Source: Prinia subflava
Lineage: Eukaryota > Chordata > Aves > Passeriformes > Cisticolidae
Direction of reading: 5' to 3'
Length of the DNA: 64,000 bases
Assembly: GCF_021018805.1 (NCBI RefSeq)
Contig: NW_026960612.1
Coordinates: 992,001-1,056,000 of the forward strand
The notes under the pieces are model-generated. The model did not search any database. It was given only the letters and a program-made list of their open reading frames with translations, and was not told the origin of the DNA. Position numbers and translations under genes: made by a program. Shown here piece by piece: positions 57,296 to 64,000 of the stretch (positions are counted from its first letter, which is position 1; every line of letters begins with the position of its first letter).

Positions 57296-59524
57296 ATGGA
57301 TTCACTCACGGAACGCGATTACATAGCTGCCACGCAGCTGTTAGCGTCCATTGTCTCGAAACGGGGCGAAAAGATCAGAGATTCTGATATAAATCAGCTG
57401 GCCCAATGGGCTAAAAAGAAAGGAAAGTTACAGCAGCCCTCGCTTTTGTTCAGCGAGACAGAATGGAAGGAGATCGGAGATTTACTGTGGGACTCGGTAG
57501 TTTCACAGGGGAAAGACGCAAAACTCTGTTCAGAGTTAGGCGTCACGTGGAAGAAAATTATAAATACGCTACAAACCTTTGCCGCGGAGCGCAGAGCTGC
57601 CCAAGCCGCGATTTCCGCACTGGAGAGAACGGCCCCTTGCTCTCCTGAACCGGAGACCGTTTCTTCCAAAGCGGAAGAGCGGAAAAAAGTATCCAGGGTT
57701 GCGAGATTTTTCGGAATTAATTCCACGCATCCGGTGAAAGGGAACGCGGCCCCCCTCTGCTCGTCCCTCCGTGATGTGGTAGACGTAGCCAGCCATGCGG
57801 TTGAGAGACCGAGCGAGAAGCCGGAAGTGTCCTTGCCGCGGTTCGGCGAGAAAGGCGTGGGGGAGGAGACGAGCCAGCCGCCAGACCCGAGGGGCGTGGA
57901 GAAAGAGGAGGCAGGCGGGACCGGCAGCGGCGCAGGGCGGGCACAAGTGACGCAGCAAGGAGGCGGACTTAGAGGCGGTGCCACCAGCGGAGCGGAGCCG
58001 AACCCCTCCCCACCGGAACGGGAGCTGACGTCAGCTGCCCACATGACAAAAACAAAAACAGAGAACATGGCGGCGCCCATGTCCGGATCAGACAACGCGA
58101 GTTCGATTCAACCTGAGATCCCTGCGCCCCCACAGCCTGCATCAGTGGGACCCGCCACCCACCCACAGGCGTCTCACTGTCCTCTGCCAGAATCTGACTC
58201 GGATGAGGAAGTTTTGAAACCTGATAACAGTTGTGCAACGCATTCGCCGGAAAAGCCGCAGAGGTCAACGGAGCTGCAGCAAATTATAGCAGAGCTTGCT
58301 AAGCTCTCTAACCGGCAAAGTCAGCTGGAACAAAGGACATTTGAATTATCCAAAACGTTCCCGCAGAAACCATGTACCGTACAACCTCTGTCGTCAATGC
58401 ACAGCCAGCAGGCGTTGCCATCCAATGCCCAGCAGATGGCGCTGTCTGCCAATCAACCTGATCCGCTGCTGAACCGCTGGGCCGAAGTTAAAAAACATGC
58501 CATCCTCGATAAGGATTTTGAAGCAGCCAATGTTATAGCTTGCCCTGTGATGATTGAGCAGAACGTTGCCAAATGGCAACCGCATGAATGGAAAGTACTG
58601 CAATCTGCAAAGCAGACAGTTAGCCAGTATGGAATTCGTGCGGAAGCTTCCAAAAATATTATCCAATACATCTTCACTGCTGACCTCTTGTGCCCTGCTG
58701 ACAGTTCTAATATTGCAGCACTTCTGCTCACGCCATCTCAATTTCTCATTTTTGAAAGAGAGTGGAGACGCCTGGCAACCGAGGAAGCCAATAGGCATCA
58801 AACCGTGGGAGATCCGTTTTATGGGATTCAGCCGGACATGCTGACGGGCCAAGGAGCCTATGCCACGACGAATGTACAGCTGACTTTTCCCATCGAAATC
58901 CATCAACTCTCCCAGTCACTAGCCTACAGAGCTTTGCTGTTGGTGCCAGACAAAAAGAAGCCTCCATCCTATGCCAACATCAAGCAAGGAGCCACCGAAT
59001 CATTTGCACAGTTCATTGATCATCTTTCCACCGCTTTGAGAGATGCTCCAGATCTGCCTGAAGAGGTGCGAGACCATCTGTTTCGTTCTCTGGCATTTGA
59101 GAATGCTAACGCACGCATGAAAACCATCTTGGCCTCCCTCCCTCAAGGCTGTGGCGTGGACGAAATGTTGGTGAGAGCAGCGAGAGCAGAACAGACGAAC
59201 CAAACAGCAGCTTTCACAGCGGCAATGCAAAACGCAATGCAGCAACAGGGACATGTTATCGCAGCTGCATTGACAGGAAAGCCCTTTAACCGTTTTACTA
59301 ATAACAAAAAATCAGCGGCAAAGTCCCAGTGCATCCGCTGTGGTGAAATGGGTCATTTCAGGCGGACCTGCCAAAAGCCTGTTTGGTGTCACAACTGCAA
59401 TGTGGACACTCATGCCACAGAGGTCTGCAGGAAACAGGGAAACTTCACGGCCAGCGCGCCGAGGCAGCGGGCCAAGACACAAATCGATGCCTCAGCCCAC
59501 CAGACCCCAAAAATGACTCATTGA
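57296..59524 (+). CDS. gag: gag of provirus C, intact
   Basis: 742 codons from ATG 57296. The open frame extends upstream to 57251, but this ATG follows the splice donor and begins the sequence shared with A. There is no Gly-2, so no classical myristoylation. Matrix-like N-terminus, a long Pro/Gly/charged linker (to about residue 380), capsid with a major-homology-like IKQGATESFAQFIDHL (about 58980-59026), and two CX2CX4HX4C zinc knuckles (59330-59371 and 59387-59428; the second lacks the usual Gly). It ends by overlapping the pro frame. Structural polyprotein of the core. Confidence 0.92.
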   Translation: MDSLTERDYIAATQLLASIVSKRGEKIRDSDINQLAQWAKKKGKLQQPSLLFSETEWKEIGDLLWDSVVSQGKDAKLCSELGVTWKKIINTLQTFAAERRAAQAAISALERTAPCSPEPETVSSKAEERKKVSRVARFFGINSTHPVKGNAAPLCSSLRDVVDVASHAVERPSEKPEVSLPRFGEKGVGEETSQPPDPRGVEKEEAGGTGSGAGRAQVTQQGGGLRGGATSGAEPNPSPPERELTSAAHMTKTKTENMAAPMSGSDNASSIQPEIPAPPQPASVGPATHPQASHCPLPESDSDEEVLKPDNSCATHSPEKPQRSTELQQIIAELAKLSNRQSQLEQRTFELSKTFPQKPCTVQPLSSMHSQQALPSNAQQMALSANQPDPLLNRWAEVKKHAILDKDFEAANVIACPVMIEQNVAKWQPHEWKVLQSAKQTVSQYGIRAEASKNIIQYIFTADLLCPADSSNIAALLLTPSQFLIFEREWRRLATEEANRHQTVGDPFYGIQPDMLTGQGAYATTNVQLTFPIEIHQLSQSLAYRALLLVPDKKKPPSYANIKQGATESFAQFIDHLSTALRDAPDLPEEVRDHLFRSLAFENANARMKTILASLPQGCGVDEMLVRAARAEQTNQTAAFTAAMQNAMQQQGHVIAAALTGKPFNRFTNNKKSAAKSQCIRCGEMGHFRRTCQKPVWCHNCNVDTHATEVCRKQGNFTASAPRQRAKTQIDASAHQTPKMTH
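59437..59443 (+). promoter_or_regulatory. gag-pro -1 frameshift heptamer of C
   Basis: GGGAAAC, phased G-GGA-AAC in gag. The same heptamer serves Mason-Pfizer-type betaretroviruses. GC-rich sequence just downstream could fold into the stimulatory structure. Confidence 0.85.
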
Positions 59525-60273
59525 GACAGACCAGACCTGCTGCGTGGAGAAGCGTTGGTGTGGACATAACAGCAGCAGAAGAGGTCACCTTACAAGATAA
59601 AGAAGTCACCCTAATCCCAACTGATGTCTCTGAACCCATCTATAATACAATTTCCTCAGCTGGAGGTTTGATATTAGGAGGAGCCTCCACGAGCAAACAG
59701 GGTATTATGGTGGTGCCAGGAGTCATCAATGCAGATTACACTGGACAGTTAAAAGTAATGGTTTATGCCCTGCAGCCTCCTGTGACAATCCCAAAGGGGA
59801 GCAGGATTGCTCAGATCATCCCCTTTGAGAACATCCTGCCAGGTCGTCAGTCCCACAAGCAGCCTGCGAAAACCGAAGGCGGAGCTGGGAGCTTTGGATC
59901 TATGGGACACAATGTTTTCCTTACAGTGGATTTACACGAGCGGCCACGGATTGCAGTGAAGCTGCAACGGGGCGATGAAATTATTGGCATGGAACCACTT
60001 CCAGACACCGGCGCAGACATATCTTTAATTAACAAATTACATTGGCCTTCTCATTGGCCTTTGAAATCCCCCTATACCCGCGTTGTGGGCGTAGGAGGCC
60101 TGACTGTTCCCTCAATAAGCGCAGATCCTATTCGGATCATCTTTGAAGATGGACAAGTGGTTGTGGCTCATCTATATGTTGTGCCAATGCATGAAGAGAT
60201 TCTGGGGCTGCTAGGAAGAGATGTGCTTTCCCAAATAGGGATGGTTTTGACTACTGACCGGCATTTTCCTTAG
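59444..60273 (+). CDS. pro: dUTPase-protease frame of provirus C
   Basis: Lies in the -1 frame after the heptamer (frame open from 59383). The N-terminal half is a trimeric-type dUTPase-like domain (segments PGVINADYTG and GSRIAQIIP). The C-terminal half is an aspartic protease with DTGAD (60004-60018), a flap-like GVGGL, and LLGRDVL near the end. A fused dUTPase-protease is a betaretroviral trait. Protease would cut the Gag and Gag-Pro-Pol chains. Stop TAG at 60271-60273. Confidence 0.88.
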
Positions 60274-62978
60274 TGGCCACTGCAGAGCAGCCACCCATTT
60301 TAAAAATCACCTGGTTAACTGATACCCCTGTGTGGGTTGAGCAGTGGCCAATGACAGAGAAGAGGCTGCGAATTACCAAGCAATTGGTGCAGGAACAATT
60401 AGAAGCAGGTCACATTCGACCCTCAGTGAGTCCATGGAACACACCGATTTTTGTCATCCCTAAAAAATCAGGGAAATGGAGACTGCTACATGACCTTCGT
60501 AAGGTTAATGAGCCGATGCAAGCAATGGCTGCTCTGCAACCAGGCTTGCCAGCACCGACCATGATTCCTCAAGGGTGGGACATTGTGATCATCGATTTGA
60601 AGGACTGTTTTTTCACTATCCCGCTCCACCCTCAAGATACTCAGCGCTTTGCCTTCACTGTGCCATCTATTAACAGAGCAGCGCCAGCACAACGGTATGA
60701 ATGGGTAACTCTTCCTCAGGGAAGTCGTACCTCGCCTACCATGTGCCAGATATTCGTCAATTGGGCTTTGCAGCCAATTCGTCAGCGTTTTTTCAATGCA
60801 ATAATTTATCACTACGTCGATGACATCCTTGTTGCTACTAAGGAGCCTCTGCCCACAGAGGAGTTGGACTGGCTAGTCACGCAGTTAAAACATCGTGGTC
60901 TGACTGTGGCCCCGGAAAAAATACAACGATCAGCCCCGTGGAAGTACTTAGGGTGGCTGATCACAAGTGCACAAATCCGGCCGCAGAAAATTACTTTACA
61001 TACCAACATTTCAACGTTATATGATGCTCAGAGACTTTTTGGAGACCTGCAATGGGTTCGTACCATTGTAGGAATCACCAATGAGGACTTGCAACCGTTT
61101 CTACCATGGCTACACGGTAATGATGCCAGTAGCCTTCGACAATGTACCCCTGAACAGCAACGAGCCTTAGTCAAGGTGTCAGAGAAGCTACAACGTGGTT
61201 GGAGCATTCGCCGCATAGAACACCTGCCACTGTCACTGTTCCTCTCCAACGCAGATGCCTGTCCGTTTGCCATCATTTTTCAATGGCAAAAGAAAAAGGG
61301 GGAACACCAGTCTGGGTTAAAATCGACAGCTGGTGTGATTGAATGGGTGTTCTTGCCGGTGCAGCCGAAGAGTCGTGTTATGACAAGAACAGAAGCCCTT
61401 GCCGCGCTCATCAGGAAAGGGAGAGATAGGATTTTAGAGATCGATGGGGAAGAACCGGCAGATATCAGTGTTCCGATCAGAAATGAAGATCTGGACTGGA
61501 AGCTGAGACATTCTGTGGAGCTGCAAGAAGCATTGTTGGGTTTTACAGGTGTGGTTCACAACCGACAGCCAAAGGGTCCGATGTGGACTCTGATTGCACG
61601 CCATCAGTGGCTGGAGAAGCCTTTGTGTTCCATGACACCTGTGGAAGGCAGAACAGTTTATACGGATGCCGGCCGAAAGACACAAAGAGCTGTGTGTGTG
61701 TGGAAACAGCAAGGAGAATGGAAGCAGCATTTAATCCACAGTGAAGCCGGAGACAGGTTGCAGACCATGGAACTGGGAGCAGTGTGTTGGGCTTTGCAAA
61801 CCTGGAATAAGGAACCTCTTAATGTGGTGTCAGATTCTTTGTATGTGGTTGGAGTGGTACAAAGAATCGAAGATGCACTCATTAAGACCACTCAGAATCA
61901 GCGCCTCGGAGAACTATTTCTGCGACTGAGGAGTATACTCAGACAGAGTCAGCATGCCTTTTGCGTGATGCACATTCGTAGTCATCAGTGCAGCAATGGT
62001 TTGGGAGAAGGCAATGCATGGGCAGATGCTGCAGTCAGTTGCGTTGCCCATGTCCCTCCCGAAAGCAAATTTGTAAGAGCTCGCAACAGCCACGAGAACT
62101 TCCATCAGAATGCTAGAGCTTTGCGTCGTCAATTTCAAATATCTATGAACGATGCACAGGGGATTGTGCGTGCCTGCCCTCAATGCAGTCATCACGGGCC
62201 AGGTCTTGGCCTAGGCACGAATCCTCGAGGAATGAAAGCCCTGGAACTGTGGCAAATGGATGTAACACACATCCCAGAGTTTGGAAGGTTGAAATATGTT
62301 CATGTCACTATTGACACCTACTCCAAATTCATTTGGGCCACAGCACAAACTGGGGAAAGAGCTCTGCACGTTGAGAGACATTTGACTGTTTGCTTTTCAG
62401 TGATGGGAGTGCCTGCAGAAATCAAAACTGACAATGGTCCAGCTTATGCGGGACAACGAGTTGCTGGGTTTCTGCAAAAGTGGGGAGTCAAACATACTAC
62501 CGGGATTCCTCACTCTCCTACTGGCCAAGCCATTGTGGAACGGGCTCATCGGACGCTGAAAGAGTATCTCACAAAACAGAAGCAAAGCAATGACCTAGAT
62601 GTGACCAATCGTTTATCTAAAGTACTGTTCACTTTAAATTACTTATGCCTAGCAGAAGGGCGAGAAGAGCCTGCAGTTGTCATCCACCACCAGGCTGTGA
62701 AAGAAGGGAGACCACAAGCAATTCCAGGACTTTACGTATATCATAGGGACATGCGAACGGGTGAATGGCAGGGACCCAGTCCAGTCTTGTTTAATGGTCG
62801 CGGTTATATGTGTGTTTCTGCAGGAGAAGCAGGACCTGTCTGGGTGCCGAGTCGCTTTACCCGTGCGTGTCCACAGGAAAAGATACCAACCGGCGGTGAC
62901 ACTCCTAGAGACACTCACAAAGACAGCGACGACTTACCTGAAGCACCTCAAGAAGACGTGGAGAGTGCTGAAAATTGA
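60258..62978 (+). CDS. pol: pol of provirus C (RT, RNase H, integrase), intact
   Basis: Just over 900 codons, uninterrupted. Counting from 60273: RT has D108 in IIDLKD, LPQGSRTSPT (147-156) and YVDD (181-184); RNase H has D465, E500, D521 and D585; integrase has the zinc site H607, H611, C635, C638 and the catalytic D663, D720, E756. A C-terminal domain with GRGYMCVSAGEAGPVWVPSR follows. All catalytic residues are present and the length fits betaretroviral pol. It copies genomic RNA and integrates the DNA. YVDD is shared with G; B has YMDD. Confidence 0.93.
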   Translation, partial: PAFSLVATAEQPPILKITWLTDTPVWVEQWPMTEKRLRITKQLVQEQLEAGHIRPSVSPWNTPIFVIPKKSGKWRLLHDLRKVNEPMQAMAALQPGLPAPTMIPQGWDIVIIDLKDCFFTIPLHPQDTQRFAFTVPSINRAAPAQRYEWVTLPQGSRTSPTMCQIFVNWALQPIRQRFFNAIIYHYVDDILVATKEPLPTEELDWLVTQLKHRGLTVAPEKIQRSAPWKYLGWLITSAQIRPQKITLHTNISTLYDAQRLFGDLQWVRTIVGITNEDLQPFLPWLHGNDASSLRQCTPEQQRALVKVSEKLQRGWSIRRIEHLPLSLFLSNADACPFAIIFQWQKKKGEHQSGLKSTAGVIEWVFLPVQPKSRVMTRTEALAALIRKGRDRILEIDGEEPADISVPIRNEDLDWKLRHSVELQEALLGFTGVVHNRQPKGPMWTLIARHQWLEKPLCSMTPVEGRTVYTDAGRKTQRAVCVWKQQGEWKQHLIHSEAGDRLQTMELGAVCWALQTWNKEPLNVVSDSLYVVGVVQRIEDALIKTTQNQRLGELFLRLRSILRQSQHAFCVMHIRSHQCSNGLGEGNAWADAAVSCVAHVPPESKFVRARNSHENFHQNARALRRQFQISMNDAQGIVRACPQCSHHGPGLGLGTNPRGMKALELWQMDVTHIPEFGRLKYVHVTIDTYSKFIWATAQTGERALHVERHLTVCFSVMGVPAEIKTDNGPAYAGQRVAGFLQKWGVKHTTGIPHSPTGQAIVERAHRTLKEYLTKQKQSNDLDVTNRLSKVLFTLNYLCLAEGREEPAVVIHHQAVKEGRPQAIPGLYVYHRDMRTGEWQGPSPVLFNGRGYMCVSAGEAGPVWVPSRFTRACPQEKIPTGGDTPRDTHKDSDDLPEAPQEDVESAEN
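60261..60267 (+). promoter_or_regulatory. Putative pro-pol frameshift site of C
   Basis: GCATTTT, phased G-CAT-TTT, aligns with GGATTTT of B. Slippage must fall between the pol-frame TGA (60255-60257) and the pro stop, and this is the only plausible site. It is non-canonical in the P-site codon. Confidence 0.5.
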
Positions 62979-63091
62979 CTGTTTTAATACTATATCATTG
63001 CACTGTTATTGTGTGATACTTAGAGGCACGATAAGTTATTGGTTAGGGTTTTAGGTTGATAGCCTGCGTGCTACACTGTGTGCTTTTCACA

Positions 63092-64000
63092 ATGGGTGAA
63101 ATGTTAAGCATGAGGGTGTTGGTTTTAATCAGTGTGGTAGTAAAAACAAGAGCAGGGATGTTTAACATTGACACAAGGGAGAACATGTGGGTTACTTGGG
63201 CCAAACAAACTAAGCAGGATTCCTTTTGTTTATCTCTAGCGACACCATCCAATCCTTTTAGAACCTGCTTGATTGGAGTTCCACTGACCTCCATGACAGA
63301 GTTCAAGTCTTTAACCCCTGTCAGCATTGACCCAAAAGGTGCTTTAGGGCCACAAGCTGCTGCCATAGCGCGAAACCTTAGAACTGCTGGTCCAGAACCT
63401 CAGGAGCTTGATCTTTTAGGTTCTGTGCCAGGAAACTATTGTCTTGTCTTTGAGCGCTTTGCAGTGAATTCAAGTCTATTAATCATAGATGAGCAGCAAT
63501 TGAAAGGCCACGCTACGTGGCTGTCCCCTCATTCACCATTGTATTACAATTACTCTGAGTATTGTAATAGTTGGGTCAGATCTGTCACGCAATTGACAAC
63601 AGCTGCTAAGAGATTGCCATCAGGAATCTTTTTAGTTTGCGGAGATAGAGCATGGTCCACAGTACCTCCAAACAGTGTCGGAGGACCGTGTTATTTTGGT
63701 AAACTAACTCTGTTCGCACCTAGTATTCACCAGGTTCTAGGCTTGCCAAGGAAGGCTCAACGAGTCAAGCGCAGTATGTCTCAACTAGGTCCCGACTGCA
63801 GAGATCAAGTTAAGTTATGGCAGCCTCCAGCCGTGATCTCAGCATCCATTTTTGCCCCAGGAGTTGCTTCAGCACAAGCCCTCACACAACTGAAACATTT
63901 AGCCTGCTGGACAGGGAAACAGATTAACATAACGACGAAGTTGTTGAGTGAGCTTGCTGAAGATGTTAGTGGCATTCGCCATTCAGTGCTCCAGAACCGA
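63092..64000 (+). CDS. env: env of provirus C, 5' part, open to the window edge
   Basis: The frame starts at ATG 63092 and is open for all 303 remaining codons, so it has no stop here. Visible parts: short hydrophobic signal-like N-terminus with further in-frame ATGs (63101, 63110); surface subunit; furin-type site RVKR at residues 224-227 (63761-63772); then a transmembrane-subunit start with a cysteine, a hydrophobic fusion segment, a second cysteine, and heptad-like sequence running into HSVLQNR. This matches the B env layout. It begins 114 bases after pol and would be translated from a spliced message. Confidence 0.88.
   Translation, partial: MGEMLSMRVLVLISVVVKTRAGMFNIDTRENMWVTWAKQTKQDSFCLSLATPSNPFRTCLIGVPLTSMTEFKSLTPVSIDPKGALGPQAAAIARNLRTAGPEPQELDLLGSVPGNYCLVFERFAVNSSLLIIDEQQLKGHATWLSPHSPLYYNYSEYCNSWVRSVTQLTTAAKRLPSGIFLVCGDRAWSTVPPNSVGGPCYFGKLTLFAPSIHQVLGLPRKAQRVKRSMSQLGPDCRDQVKLWQPPAVISASIFAPGVASAQALTQLKHLACWTGKQINITTKLLSELAEDVSGIRHSVLQNR

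Larger units (their letters stand above)
56610..64000 (+). mobile_element. Provirus C: betaretrovirus-like ERV with open gag, pro, pol and env
   Basis: Contains 5' LTR, primer site, leader, gag, dUTPase-protease, pol and the first 303 codons of env; the right end is off-window. I see no stop or frameshift in any of the four genes in this window. Leader, LTR and gag 5' end match A. Gene set, frame relations (gag to pro -1, pro to pol -1) and slippery sites are betaretroviral. It is the least damaged element here and presumably the youngest. Confidence 0.9.

Noticed and set aside
57394..58095. Minus-strand open frame of 233 codons
   Set aside because: Antisense of the intact gag of C; low-complexity composition follows the gag linker.

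Overview
The window looks like a non-recombining or heterochromatic piece of a bird (probably songbird) genome. It holds one relic host gene, PAPSS1, read on the minus strand between about 15.1 and 50.0 kb, crowded and flanked by endogenous retroviruses (ERVs). The bird assignment rests on CR1 LINE fragments, ERVL-type solo LTRs opening TGTCCTGG or TGTCTTGG, and several ERV families with 4-, 5- or 6-bp target-site duplications (TSDs).

Layout. 1-893: an E-family LTR (E1) lying in the 3' end of an F provirus. 982-14450: provirus A (385-bp LTRs, TSD CATTGT), a non-autonomous element with a broken gag start and a 3.4-kb non-coding body; provirus B (1761-9847, 319-bp LTRs, TSD GCTTTT) sits inside its gag. 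15105-50008: ten PAPSS1 exons (2-11) with introns. 19977-27325: provirus G, minus strand, gammaretrovirus/ERV1-like (452-bp LTRs, TSD CCTT). Solo LTRs with intact TSDs are at 30390-31080, 36571-37257, 41254-42725 and 44572-45299. CR1 pieces are at 37.8-38.7 kb and 50.3-51.1 kb. 52801-64000: a nested stack, an E LTR split by element D, which is split by provirus C. C has open gag, pro and pol, and an env frame still open at the window edge.

How the parts relate. PAPSS1 keeps intron-exon structure and nearly all splice sites, so it is not a retrocopy, but it carries an 8-bp frameshift deletion, a nonsense codon, a lost donor site and a changed ATP-sulfurylase motif. It is an unprocessed pseudogene, as expected of a decaying gametolog (W or neo-W), a germline-restricted-chromosome copy, or a dead duplicate. 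A and C share LTR, leader and gag 5' sequence, so C-type viruses could have mobilised A. B and C pair betaretrovirus-like gag-pro-pol, with -1 frameshift heptamers, with an Env whose fusion peptide is flanked by cysteines as in alpharetroviruses. G is riddled with internal stops that are all TAG or TGA, many at tryptophan positions, which suggests APOBEC-type G-to-A editing. D begins with a 97-bp hairpin in place of a normal LTR.
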